Assembly: GCA_947499545.1 (NCBI GenBank)
Contig: CANMOZ010000001.1
Location: forward strand, 434,001-498,000
Reading direction: 5' to 3'
From: an uncultured Saccharospirillaceae bacterium
GTDB taxonomy: Bacteria; Pseudomonadota; Gammaproteobacteria; Pseudomonadales; Oceanobacteraceae
Length of the DNA stretch: 64,000 nt
Part shown: in pieces, positions 28,861 to 37,733 of the stretch
How the letters are laid out: each line of letters begins with the position of its first letter
Position numbering within the stretch: the stretch's first letter is position 1
Made by a program: the position numbers and the translations under genes
Notes under the pieces: model-generated
Told to the model about the DNA's origin: nothing
Database searches by the model: none
The model's input: the letters and a program-made list of their open reading frames with translations, nothing else

Positions 28861-29094
28861 TTATTCCTCTTCTGCATCAAACGGCTGCATGTGCAGCTGG
28901 CCCTGCTCTTCGATCAGGACTTGTACCTTTTGTTCGGCAGCTGTCAAAGCACTTTGGCATTCACGTGTCAGTTTTATCCCTTGTTCGAACGCTTTAAGGG
29001 ACTCTTCCAGGCTAAGCTCGCCATCTTCCATCTGCTCAACGAGTTCTTCAAGGGTTTGCAAACGCTCTTCAAAATCAATTTTCTTACGTGCCAT
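28861..29094 (-). CDS. xseB: Exodeoxyribonuclease VII small subunit
   Basis: The 77-residue acidic helical protein has the XseB signature: [20 protein letters not shown] followed by [19 protein letters not shown]. It is the small subunit of the single-strand exonuclease ExoVII, which degrades DNA to short oligonucleotides. Its 3' end supplies the ribosome-binding site for ispA. The linkage xseB-ispA-dxs is standard in gammaproteobacteria. Confidence 0.95.
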   Translation of the reverse strand: MARKKIDFEERLQTLEELVEQMEDGELSLEESLKAFEQGIKLTRECQSALTAAEQKVQVLIEEQGQLHMQPFDAEEE

Positions 29095-29265
29095 AAGCCT
29101 GCCTCAATTCAGTCAGGGCAAAACTACCTAAGCTCAAGTTTGGGGTCAACTCATAGACCGTCTTGGAGTTGTCGGATTTCACCCTATTTCTGCCTCAGAG
29201 AGTGAAGGATGAACGTCTAAACTTCCTTTAATGGAAGCTGTAACCCACTGGCAAGGAGTCGCGCG

Positions 29266-30024
29266 GTGGATTTAGCCACACTCGTTGGCATCATACTCAC
29301 CTGGATCATCGTCATCATGGCCATGGTAATGGGTGGGGATCCTGGCATGTTTGTCAATATCCCTTCCTTATTGATCGTGGTTGGGGGGACTATTTTCGCC
29401 TGTTTGATGAAATACGAATTGGGGCATTTTTTACAAGCGGGAAAGATGGTCGGCAAAGCCTTCAGTTTTAAATTGGCAAAACCCGATGCATTGATTGATG
29501 AAGTCGTTGAACTCGCCGGAGAGGCACGGAAAAACGGTCTACTAGCTCTTGAAGGTAAAGAAGTCAGCGACCCCTTCTTAGCCAAGGGCATTCAACTGCT
29601 TGTCGATGGCCACGACCCAGAAGTTGTTAAAACCCTCCTGTCAAAAGATATGAAACTTGCCATGACCCGCCACGATGTAGGCGTCAGTATTTTCAAAAAC
29701 ATGGGCGACATTGCGCCTGCAATGGGCATGATCGGTACTCTTATTGGTCTCGTCGCCATGCTTGCCAACATGGACGATCCAAAGGCCATTGGCCCTGCCA
29801 TGGCGGTGGCTCTACTGACCACACTTTACGGTGCCATGATAGCCAACATGTTCGCTATCCCTGTAGCAGACAAATTATCACTTCGTAAGGATGAAGAAGG
29901 CTTGCTGAAAGCCATGATTATCGATGCATTGATATCCATCCAAGCCGGGCAAAACCCACGAGTAATTGAGTCCATCTTACAAACCTACTTAGCAGAGAGT
30001 AAACGCACCGCCGCGGATGATTAG
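29266..30024 (+). CDS. pomA: Flagellar stator protein PomA (MotA family)
   Basis: The 252-residue protein has four membrane segments and the MotA/PomA motifs. IPSLLIVVGGTIFACLM lies near the N-terminus, and the TM3-TM4 region carries the MGDIAPAMGMIGTLIGLVAM stretch that lines the ion channel with PomB. It forms the pentameric ring around the PomB dimer that couples Na+ flow to flagellar rotation. Start is the GTG at 29266 with AAGGAG eight bases upstream. The next gene, pomB, starts 14 bases after the stop. Sodium specificity is inferred from similarity to PomA rather than MotA. Confidence 0.94.
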   Translation: MDLATLVGIILTWIIVIMAMVMGGDPGMFVNIPSLLIVVGGTIFACLMKYELGHFLQAGKMVGKAFSFKLAKPDALIDEVVELAGEARKNGLLALEGKEVSDPFLAKGIQLLVDGHDPEVVKTLLSKDMKLAMTRHDVGVSIFKNMGDIAPAMGMIGTLIGLVAMLANMDDPKAIGPAMAVALLTTLYGAMIANMFAIPVADKLSLRKDEEGLLKAMIIDALISIQAGQNPRVIESILQTYLAESKRTAADD

Positions 30025-30038
30025 CTAGAGGAGTAGAA

Positions 30039-31028
30039 ATGGCTGACGAAGACGAAGACGAATGCCCGCCGTGCCCGGCAGGACTGCCCGCCTGGCTGGC
30101 AACCTTTGCAGATTTAATGTCTCTGCTGATGTGTTTCTTTGTCTTGCTGTTAAGCTTTTCAGAATTAGACGCGATCAAATTTAAACGATTAGCAGGGCAA
30201 CTACGTAATGCCTATGGGGTACAAACCCTAATTAATGTGGAAGACCCTCCTAAAGGCACCAGTGTCATCGCTCGACACTTCAGTCCGTCGATTCCAGAGC
30301 CCACCCCTATTGACGAAATACGGCAAAAAACATCTGACGTGACTAAAAGCAGCCTTGAAGTACTCTGCCAAGACGAAGTCACCCAACAAGAAGAAGCTCA
30401 GGGGGATACCGGCAAACAGACCCGAGAAGTGGCCATCAATCAAGCCGAAACTCAAGAAGAGACCCCTAAAGCGACTGAGGAGCAAGCCGTCGAAATCGCC
30501 GCCGAGCTAGATCAAGAAGTGGCCAGCGGCCAAGTCGAATTGGAAACCCAAGGCAAAAAAATCGTCATTCGCATTCGTGAAAACGGCTCGTTCAGACCCG
30601 GATCAGCCTACGTTGAAGATCGATTCTTACCCGTTCTTGATAAAATTCGCCAAGTCCTAGTGCGTACTCCCGGAAAAATATCCGTTGAAGGCCATACCGA
30701 CAGCTTACCCATTCGCAGCGGTGTGTATCGCACAAACTGGGCATTAAGTGCTGCCAGGGCCGTCGCCGTTGCCGAAGAGCTATTCATCGCGCCCGAGCTA
30801 GACGAGACAAGATTCATGGTGGTTGGCCATGCCGATGCCAAGCCTCTAGTGGAGAATGACACACCAGAAAACCGTGCCCGCAACCGACGTGTGGAACTGG
30901 TCATTTTGCAAGAAGGAGCTGGCGATGATGATGATCAACCCGATATTGACCCTAGCAATCCACAGTTTGATGGCGAGCTTAACACTCGCCCAGAAGATTA
31001 CGAGTTATCTCCTGATGAAATATTCTAG
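30039..31028 (+). CDS. pomB: Flagellar stator protein PomB (MotB family)
   Basis: The 329-residue protein has an acidic N-terminus, then one membrane helix. That helix carries the ion-binding Asp25 in LATFADLMSLLMCFF. A long charged linker leads to a C-terminal OmpA-like peptidoglycan-binding domain (VEGHTDSLPI, NWALSAARAVAVAEEL, NRARNRRVELVI). It anchors the stator to the wall and conducts Na+. A GAGGAG ribosome-binding site precedes the ATG. The linker between membrane helix and OmpA domain is unusually rich in Glu and Gln. Confidence 0.94.
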   Translation: MADEDEDECPPCPAGLPAWLATFADLMSLLMCFFVLLLSFSELDAIKFKRLAGQLRNAYGVQTLINVEDPPKGTSVIARHFSPSIPEPTPIDEIRQKTSDVTKSSLEVLCQDEVTQQEEAQGDTGKQTREVAINQAETQEETPKATEEQAVEIAAELDQEVASGQVELETQGKKIVIRIRENGSFRPGSAYVEDRFLPVLDKIRQVLVRTPGKISVEGHTDSLPIRSGVYRTNWALSAARAVAVAEELFIAPELDETRFMVVGHADAKPLVENDTPENRARNRRVELVILQEGAGDDDDQPDIDPSNPQFDGELNTRPEDYELSPDEIF

Positions 31029-31043
31029 GTAAGGAAGTGGACA

Positions 31044-31616
31044 GTGGAACGCAGACGCTTTTTCAGAATTGATGATCGTTTTTCGCTTTCAATAGAGCGA
31101 ATTTTAGATGACACTGGGACAGACTCGGAATACGAACAGAACGTTGAACGTCTTCAAATCGATCAAGAGCTGAGTCACATCATCACCGACTTAAGGGTGC
31201 ATCACCCCGAAATAGCCCATGCCATTGAACTTTTGAATCGAAAACTCCATTTGTTGTTTCAACCTCAAGAAAACACCCCCGAATCCCAAGCCGTCTTAAC
31301 CGATCTCAACATCAGCGCCTGTGGCATCGCGGTGCCTTGGCCAGAAACCTTTCAAATTGGTGAAGAATTAGCTCTACATTTGTACCTTCACTACCCTTCC
31401 AATGAATACATTCGAGTTAAAGGCAAACTGATTCGCATCGACCCACCAGAAGCAGAATCCGATGTAACCGGAGTGCTTAGAATTGAGTTCATCGATTTAG
31501 AAGAATCCTTGCAAGAACGTCTCATTCAGTACGTTGTACAACGGCAAGCAAAACAGCTTCACAAGCAACTTGAGACCAAAGCAAGCAGTAACAAACAAAA
31601 AGATGACGATAAATAA
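31044..31616 (+). CDS. PilZ-domain protein in the stator operon
   Basis: The 190-residue protein has the c-di-GMP-binding elements of PilZ. An N-terminal RxxxR (R4, R8 in ERRRFFRIDD) and NISACG (residues 89-94, the D/NxSxxG motif) are separated by a ~75-residue insert with a predicted helix. A beta-barrel tail follows. The GTG at 31044 has AAGGAAG upstream and lies 15 bases after pomB. Its place in the pomAB operon suggests it couples c-di-GMP level to stator function, in the way PilZ proteins such as YcgR modulate flagella. That partner is inferred from context. Confidence 0.85.
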   Translation: MERRRFFRIDDRFSLSIERILDDTGTDSEYEQNVERLQIDQELSHIITDLRVHHPEIAHAIELLNRKLHLLFQPQENTPESQAVLTDLNISACGIAVPWPETFQIGEELALHLYLHYPSNEYIRVKGKLIRIDPPEAESDVTGVLRIEFIDLEESLQERLIQYVVQRQAKQLHKQLETKASSNKQKDDDK

Positions 31617-31710
31617 TAGAAAAAATGTGCAGCAATCAGTGATTTTTGGTCTGTCAATCCCTACAATGACCTCCAAAATTGATTGCTTAACTTAACACTT
31701 AGAACAGAAC

Positions 31711-31716
31711 AAGGAG
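31711..31716 (+). promoter_or_regulatory. Ribosome-binding site fixing a non-canonical rnr start
   Basis: AAGGAG at 31711-31716 lies six bases before ATA at 31723-31725. No ATG, GTG or TTG exists in the rnr frame between an upstream in-frame stop (31693-31695) and 31864, so this site points to ATA as the initiator. Confidence 0.65.
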
Positions 31717-31722
31717 TTCGCC

Positions 31723-34230
31723 ATAAGTAAGCGCAAAAAAAATCGGATCAAACAAGATCCTTTTGCAGATCGTGAAGCTCAAAAATACGACAACCCTATC
31801 CCTAGTCGAGAATTTATACTAGCCCACCTTCAACAGCGTTCAAAACCCGCATCGCATGCAGATTTGTGCCAAGAATTATCGATGCACAGTGAAGAACATC
31901 ATGAAGCTTTGCGACGCCGTTTGATTGCGATGTCACGTGATGGGCAACTCGCCTCTAATCGCGATGGTACCTATTTGCCCATTGACGAAATCGAAACACT
32001 CGTCGGGACAGTCATTGGCCATCGAGACGGTTTTGGCTTTGTTGCACCCGAGGAAGGCGGCAACGATTTAAGTCTCAGCCCAAACCAGATGCGAAAAGTC
32101 TTTGATGGTGATCGTGTACGCGTCCGAGACATGGGATTGGATCGCCGTGGCAAACGCGAAGCCGTCATCATAGAAGTCTTAGAACGCAATACACATGAAA
32201 TCGTGGGTAGGCTCTTCCACCAAGGTGGACAGTTTTTTGTATCCTCTGAAAACCGTCGACACCCCACGGACATCTTGATTCCTGAAGACGCTATCGGTGG
32301 TGCAATCACCGGACAGTTGGTTTCCGTTGAAATCACCCAACAGCCCGATCGTCAACGCCTTCCTGTTGGTAAAATTAAAGAAATTCTGGGTGAACACTTA
32401 GACCCAGGCATGGAAATCGAAGTCGCCATTCGAGCGCATAAAATTCCTTATTTATGGCCGGAAGCGGTTCATCACGAAACCCAAGCCATTGCCGATGAAG
32501 TCGAAGAAACCGACAAAAAGCATCGGGTGGATTTAAGAGCCCTTCCCTTTGTCACCATTGACGGCGAAGACGCTCGAGATTTTGATGATGCGGTCCTTTG
32601 TGTTCCCAATAAACGTACAGGTGGCTGGCGTTTATACGTTGCCATTGCCGATGTGTCTCACTACGTTGCCGTTGAGTCTGCACTGGATAAAGAAGCCTTT
32701 GTTCGAGGTAATTCCGTCTATTTCCCTGGGCAAGTGGTCCCCATGTTGCCGGAGAAATTGTCCAATGGCCTCTGCTCATTAAATCCCAAGGTTGATCGTT
32801 TGGTGATGGTGTGTGAAATGACCATTTCCTCTCAAGGCAGGATGAGCGGTTTTCAATTCTACGAAGGGATCATTCATTCGCATGCACGCCTCACCTACAC
32901 TCAGGTTGGGCAAATGTTGCAAGAACGCAATACGCCTGAAGGCAAAGCACAACGAAAAGCCTTTAAGAAATTGCTGGACCCGCTTGAGCACCTTTACAAG
33001 CTCTACAAAGTTCTGCGTAAAGCCCGAGAGCAACGCGGCGCAATGGATTTCGACACCGTTGAAACGCAAATTCTCTTTGATGCGGATCGAAAAATTCAAA
33101 GCATTGTTCCACGAGAACGCAACGACGCGCACAAGCTCATTGAAGAATGCATGCTTTCAGCAAACGTTGCCGCAGCACGATTTTTAGAAAAACACGAAAT
33201 CCCTGCACTTTATCGAGTGCACGAAGGTCCGCCGAAAGAGCGGCTTGAAAACCTCAAAACTTTTTTGGGTGAATTAGGGTTATCCATTGATGGTGGCAGT
33301 AAGCCGAGTCCGAAAGATTACAATCATTTACTGCATCGTATTGAAGGCCGTCCCGATGCACATATTATTCAGACGGTACTCCTGCGCAGCCTGAGCCAAG
33401 CCCATTATCAGCCCGATAACCAGGGGCATTTTGGCCTCAACTACACAGCGTACGCGCACTTTACGTCACCGATTCGTCGCTACCCAGACTTATTGGTGCA
33501 TCGAGCCATTCGCTCCGTCATTCGGGGTAGAAAAGCCGATGCCAAGCACATTCAAAAAGTGTCCGGTGCGAAAGCGATTGCTAAAAAGCATATTTACCCT
33601 TATGACATGGCTGCTGTACTGGCAATGGGCGAGCACTGCTCTGTCACCGAACGTCGTGCTGACGAAGCAACGCGTGATGTCGTCAGTTTCTTAAAGTGTG
33701 AGTACATTTCTGATCACGTCGGTGAAACCTATCCAGGCGTCATCTCAGCCGTTACCGGTTTTGGTATTTTTGTCGAACTCAAAGATTTGTATGTCGAAGG
33801 TTTGGTTCATGTCTCCAGTTTGCATGGCGATTTTTACCAATTTGATCCCATTCGACATCAACTCGTTGGAGAACGTTCAGGACGCGTCTTTACGCTGGGT
33901 GACGAAGTCGTCATTCGAGTTGCGCGAGTCAACCTAGATGACCGAAAAGTGGATTTCGAATTGACAGAAGGCGGTATGAATCGCCGGCAACGTCGAAAAA
34001 CATCTGCACGTAAGGCCTCTAAAAAAACAGCTCCGAATCGTAACGCAAAAGGGAAAAAAGCGGGTTCGAACAGTAAAACAGAGAAATCGCGCGCGGGTAA
34101 AAAGAAAGGTCCTAGTCGTCCGTCAGCTAAACGTTCAAAGACCTCTGGATCAAGTTCAAGTAAAACCGCGAACACGGCACCCAAACAAGGCAAAAAGAAG
34201 CCTAAAAGCAAACCCAAGAAAAAGCGTTAA
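31723..34230 (+). CDS. rnr: Ribonuclease R, apparent ATA start
   Basis: The 835-residue reading frame encodes RNase R, the 3'-to-5' exoribonuclease for structured RNA. It has an N-terminal helix-turn-helix, cold-shock domains, the RNB catalytic core (GEDARDFDDAV with catalytic Asp residues), an S1 domain and a long Lys/Ser/Thr-rich tail. The conserved N-terminus IKQDPFADREAQKYDNPIPS, homologous to E. coli RNase R, lies upstream of the first normal initiator (TTG 31864). The only sensible start is ATA at 31723 behind AAGGAG. A TTG start would delete 47 conserved residues. A sequencing or assembly error G-to-A is the other explanation. rlmB follows. Confidence 0.9.
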   Translation: MSKRKKNRIKQDPFADREAQKYDNPIPSREFILAHLQQRSKPASHADLCQELSMHSEEHHEALRRRLIAMSRDGQLASNRDGTYLPIDEIETLVGTVIGHRDGFGFVAPEEGGNDLSLSPNQMRKVFDGDRVRVRDMGLDRRGKREAVIIEVLERNTHEIVGRLFHQGGQFFVSSENRRHPTDILIPEDAIGGAITGQLVSVEITQQPDRQRLPVGKIKEILGEHLDPGMEIEVAIRAHKIPYLWPEAVHHETQAIADEVEETDKKHRVDLRALPFVTIDGEDARDFDDAVLCVPNKRTGGWRLYVAIADVSHYVAVESALDKEAFVRGNSVYFPGQVVPMLPEKLSNGLCSLNPKVDRLVMVCEMTISSQGRMSGFQFYEGIIHSHARLTYTQVGQMLQERNTPEGKAQRKAFKKLLDPLEHLYKLYKVLRKAREQRGAMDFDTVETQILFDADRKIQSIVPRERNDAHKLIEECMLSANVAAARFLEKHEIPALYRVHEGPPKERLENLKTFLGELGLSIDGGSKPSPKDYNHLLHRIEGRPDAHIIQTVLLRSLSQAHYQPDNQGHFGLNYTAYAHFTSPIRRYPDLLVHRAIRSVIRGRKADAKHIQKVSGAKAIAKKHIYPYDMAAVLAMGEHCSVTERRADEATRDVVSFLKCEYISDHVGETYPGVISAVTGFGIFVELKDLYVEGLVHVSSLHGDFYQFDPIRHQLVGERSGRVFTLGDEVVIRVARVNLDDRKVDFELTEGGMNRRQRRKTSARKASKKTAPNRNAKGKKAGSNSKTEKSRAGKKKGPSRPSAKRSKTSGSSSSKTANTAPKQGKKKPKSKPKKKR

Positions 34231-34238
34231 TACTTTAT

Positions 34239-34973
34239 ATGAAGCATGACATTGTGTTTGGCATTCATGCCGTTAGCACCTTAATCAAAAAGCAGCCCAA
34301 ACGGGTTCGAAATATTTGGGTGCAAACCGGTCGAGATGACAACCGAATTCAACAATTGATTGAGCAAGCGCAAAAAGAAGGCATTCAAATCGAGAGTGTT
34401 CCTCGCAAAGCGCTTGACCAAAAAGTCACTGGCCGGCATCAAGGTGTGATTGCCTTTACCGAAGCCGCTCAATCTTTAAATGAACACGCTTTGGACGAGT
34501 TGCTTGAGCGCATTCAAGAACCTGCTTTTCTTTTGATTTTAGATGGTGTCACAGACCCCCATAATTTGGGAGCTTGTTTGAGAACGGCGGATGCCGCTGG
34601 CGTTCATGCCGTCATTGCCCCAAAGGATCGATCAGCGCCCTTGAATGCCACGGCCAGTAAAGTAGCCTGTGGAGCAGCTGAATCGGTTCCTTACATACAG
34701 GTGACTAACTTGTCTCGTACGCTTAAAGGCTTACAAGAGCGAGGGATATGGGTGTTTGGGACTGCGGGTGAAGCGCAACAAACGCTGTTCGAAACCGATT
34801 TAAAGGGCCCCATTGCTGTCGTCATGGGTGCAGAAGGTGAAGGCATGCGTCGATTGACCCGAGAACATTGCGACCATTTAATGAAAATTGATATGGCCGG
34901 TGAGGTTAGCTCATTGAACGTTTCTGTTGCCACCGGTGTTTGCTTATTTGAAGCCGTAAGGCAAAGGCGTTAA
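34239..34973 (+). CDS. rlmB: 23S rRNA Gm2251 2'-O-methyltransferase
   Basis: The 244-residue SpoU-family enzyme methylates the ribose of G2251 in 23S rRNA using S-adenosylmethionine. The SpoU motifs are LILDGVTDPHNLGACLRTADAAG (motif 1), VMGAEGEGMRRL (motif 2) and EVSSLNVSVATGVCLFEA (motif 3), which form the trefoil-knot cofactor site. It follows rnr by eight bases, the conserved rnr-rlmB pair. The ATG at 34239 gives the normal length. Confidence 0.95.
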   Translation: MKHDIVFGIHAVSTLIKKQPKRVRNIWVQTGRDDNRIQQLIEQAQKEGIQIESVPRKALDQKVTGRHQGVIAFTEAAQSLNEHALDELLERIQEPAFLLILDGVTDPHNLGACLRTADAAGVHAVIAPKDRSAPLNATASKVACGAAESVPYIQVTNLSRTLKGLQERGIWVFGTAGEAQQTLFETDLKGPIAVVMGAEGEGMRRLTREHCDHLMKIDMAGEVSSLNVSVATGVCLFEAVRQRR

Positions 34974-35076
34974 AGACAGTTCTGTCACTTGCTATCACAA
35001 GAAGTGAAGGTGTGCGACGGCACACCCGTTACACTGCTCTCTAATGTCCGATGAAATGATGACTTACATTCCAATA

Positions 35077-35110
35077 AAAAGTGTCCTGTTTTTTTAGACA
35101 GAACACTTTT
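35077..35110. terminator. Hairpin between rlmB and the candidate effector
   Basis: AAAAGTGT with CTGT (35077-35089) pairs with ACAG and ACACTTTT (35098-35110), with one mismatch and a T-rich loop. A second small stem (GGTGTGC 35009-35015 with GCACACC 35020-35026) lies closer to rlmB. Both sit between convergent genes. Confidence 0.55.
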
Positions 35111-35269
35111 CCAAAAGGTTGCACAACAACCCAAGTCTTTGAGCATTTTAAGTGTTTAAATACCGCTCGCTACATTTCAAGTTGTTGGATATTTCGCACT
35201 CTTATCGAATACGATATTTGACCTATATTTTAGACCTATTTTAAGATTAAAGACTGCCTCTCTTTTGGC

Positions 35270-36898
35270 TTATTTTACGACGCGTAATTTTAAGGCTTCC
35301 CACTCTTGAGGGTGCTGATTGCTTACCCAGCCAGCTTTAAAGTTCTCAGGTACTTTGCTTAAGATGTTGTCTACCTTAAATGAAGCTGGCATCATGGCAC
35401 CTGAATTTTCTTTATCTGCTTTGTAAGCATCATACAATTCTTGTTTATGGGTTTCTAAGAATTGATTGAGTTCTTTTTTTACTTTGTTTAATAATCCTCT
35501 ATCATTTTTGAATTCATCTAAGGGTTGAGCGTCTAGCTGTACTTTCACTTCAGACTTGGGCAAATATTCACTCAAAGCATCCGGGATAGTTCTAAATTCA
35601 AACAAAATCGCTTGCTGATTATCAATCTTCGCTTCGTCAATACCATGACCTGCAACTGCACCTCCGTTGAATAAATATTGATTCACCGCGTTTCCTAACG
35701 TTTTGCTGATGTTAGGGTTGGCTGCCATTGCCTCTTTAAGAGCGTTTTTAACAAAACTTCTATCCGATTGCTCCAGTAAATCAAACATGAGGCTTGTTTT
35801 GGTTCGTGGTAAAATTTCCCAAGCATTTTTGACTTTTGGATCTGTTAGACCGCCTCTTGCATTGGATTGAATGTTTTCCGTCTTTGGATCCCAATCCCCA
35901 ATGGGTATGCCAAACTCTTTAGCCAAACGCGCTGTATTAGAAAAAATAGAGGTTGTATAAGCGTATACTTTTGAGGCTGTTTCAGGGTCTTTAAGCTCGC
36001 TTGCTCCTTCTTTTATCAACAGTTCTTCTTTTAATTCCGACTTGTACCAAGGTGCTTTTTCTAATAACTGCATTTCTTTGGATTCGCTACTGCCAAAGGC
36101 ATTTGCTCTGACTGCTACCGTTGCTTGTTGGCCACTGGGTGTCATGCCAATTGTGCTGCCATTGCCTTCTAAAGCAATTCCATTACCTGCCGCAATTAAG
36201 TGTTTTTGTGTAATGTTTAAAGAAAAACGATCATCCTCAATGTTGCTCATGCCAGAGTGATTGGTTGATCCACCAATATGAGAAGTGAATATATTGGCTA
36301 ACCATAGCATGGCATCCTTACGAGCTTGTACGGCTTCCTTGTCATTCATTGCGCTGGGATAGCTAACTAACTCTACAGTATAAGTTTGCCAAATATGGTC
36401 AGGTTTAATCTCTCCAGCATTTTTAGGGTTGGTATAGGCCCCCTGATCCATATCTTTTGTCAACATAAACAATGGATTGCCCTGCTTATCCTGTACAAAA
36501 CCAAAGGCTTGCGTTGCTGATTTTGGCATGGCAACCACTAAGCCAGTTAGCTCATTTTCAATGCCTATAGAACTGCTTGGAAAGGCTTTTGGAAATTTAG
36601 GTACTTGCATTGTTGATGATGGCTTAGCTCCTCTTTGTAAAGGTCTCGATTCAGTTGCCTGAGTAGAGTAGTTATTAACTATGGGGGGTGGTGGAGGGGG
36701 GGCTGTCGGAGCAAATCCACCAGAGTTTGAATGTGCTGGGGGAGCTAAGGGTGAGCTTGCTTGCGCTGTGCTCAACGTAGCCTGTGTCGACTCAGCTTTA
36801 GTAATACGACTAGGGTTTTGATTATCAGCGCTCTGGCTTAATGCCTCATATTGCTGAATCAACGATTTTACACTGGGAGTTTCCACAACATTATTCAT
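35270..36898 (-). CDS. Candidate type III effector with proline-rich N-terminus and amidoligase-like motifs
   Basis: I do not recognise a named family. The 542-residue protein has no signal peptide. Its first ~110 residues are disordered, Ser/Ala/Pro-rich, with a seven-Pro run near 66-72, typical of type III effector secretion and chaperone-binding regions. The body contains GIENELTG (112-119), YTVELVSYPS (173-182), SHIGGSTNHSG (206-216) and ILFEFRTIP (431-439). That spacing resembles the GxExE, vElvS, His and EFR elements of glutamine-synthetase-fold carboxylate-amine ligases (amidoligase/GCS type). It is eight bases downstream of a CesT-like chaperone gene. Secretion is a strong contextual inference; the ligase fold is tentative. 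Confidence 0.7.
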   Translation of the reverse strand: MNNVVETPSVKSLIQQYEALSQSADNQNPSRITKAESTQATLSTAQASSPLAPPAHSNSGGFAPTAPPPPPPIVNNYSTQATESRPLQRGAKPSSTMQVPKFPKAFPSSSIGIENELTGLVVAMPKSATQAFGFVQDKQGNPLFMLTKDMDQGAYTNPKNAGEIKPDHIWQTYTVELVSYPSAMNDKEAVQARKDAMLWLANIFTSHIGGSTNHSGMSNIEDDRFSLNITQKHLIAAGNGIALEGNGSTIGMTPSGQQATVAVRANAFGSSESKEMQLLEKAPWYKSELKEELLIKEGASELKDPETASKVYAYTTSIFSNTARLAKEFGIPIGDWDPKTENIQSNARGGLTDPKVKNAWEILPRTKTSLMFDLLEQSDRSFVKNALKEAMAANPNISKTLGNAVNQYLFNGGAVAGHGIDEAKIDNQQAILFEFRTIPDALSEYLPKSEVKVQLDAQPLDEFKNDRGLLNKVKKELNQFLETHKQELYDAYKADKENSGAMMPASFKVDNILSKVPENFKAGWVSNQHPQEWEALKLRVVK

Positions 36899-36906
36899 GA
36901 TTAAAC

Positions 36907-37332
36907 CTATACAAATGCGATAGAAGAGTGGGTATGTGTATTTAAATCAGAGACAACCTTTTGCTCTGATGGCTGGTAAGTGGATACGTCTCGACGAAGT
37001 GCATGCAGGTTTTCAAATAAATGTTCGAGTTGAGTTTCATCGATGATTTCTTTAGGGAGCGTAATGCCTAAACACAACTGATTACTTTGGTAGGCAATCC
37101 ACGCACAACCAAGACGATCTCTTTGACCATTCAAACTTAACCAGCTTTGGTAATCCTGTTGATCGTCTAACCGTACATCTAAATAGGTATACAGGGTAAA
37201 GACAGATGAGGATGTTGGCTTTTCTAAAACCCAGACACTCCCATCCAATGCGGTCAGTTGTAACGCATCAGCCTCAACATCAAGACTGACACCCCACTTT
37301 TTTGCTAGTGCCAATAAGGTTGATTCAAGCAC
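36907..37332 (-). CDS. CesT-family type III secretion chaperone
   Basis: The 141-residue acidic protein has the layout of class I type III chaperones. There is an N-terminal helix (LLALAKKWGVSLDVE), a strand-turn-strand core around LTALDGSVWVLEK, a YQSWLSLNGQ segment, then CLGITLPKEII followed by a C-terminal helix (QLEHLFENLHALRRDV). These bind the N-terminus of a partner effector as dimers. The start is a GTG at 37332. The effector gene begins eight bases downstream with its own AGGT, so the pair is cotranscribed. The fold-level call rests on size, acidity and pattern. Confidence 0.7.
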   Translation of the reverse strand: MLESTLLALAKKWGVSLDVEADALQLTALDGSVWVLEKPTSSSVFTLYTYLDVRLDDQQDYQSWLSLNGQRDRLGCAWIAYQSNQLCLGITLPKEIIDETQLEHLFENLHALRRDVSTYQPSEQKVVSDLNTHTHSSIAFV

Positions 37333-37733
37333 CGTTCTTTACCCCGCATGACCAAATGAAACACTTCGTTACTGATTGAAGTCATCCTATAGGGCTATGG
37401 TTCATTAATTAAATTGATTGCATTAACCAACCTTATAGGTGATGGCAATCGGGTAATACGGATAAAGGGGTGATTGCGAGTATTTACTCCCATTCAAGGA
37501 GGGAGCTTTTGTAATATGAGTGGCAGTAGAATCTCAGTAACGGCTTTTTATAGAAAGCTGAAAGAATACTAAGGGAAAATAGAGGATATATTCTGAAGCA
37601 TTGATTTAATGTGAGAAAGACTATCCGTGGAAACAAAACGGAAGCTAAGTGGGAGGATTAAGCGCCGACTCACTGCCGGCGCTAATACTTAAAGTGAAAT
37701 TGTTCTTTTAATTAGGGTAATGTTAAAACTGGT
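37333..37733. other. Intergenic region between the chaperone and the Na+/H+ antiporter
   Basis: About 400 bases without a gene. A 7-bp GC-rich stem (AGCGCCG 37661-37667 with CGGCGCT 37677-37683) lies just beyond the antiporter stop and could end that transcript. The chaperone promoter should lie near 37333-37450. Confidence 0.4.

Noticed and set aside
31864-31866. TTG as the rnr start
   Set aside because: It would remove 47 residues homologous to the RNase R N-terminus and has no ribosome-binding site.
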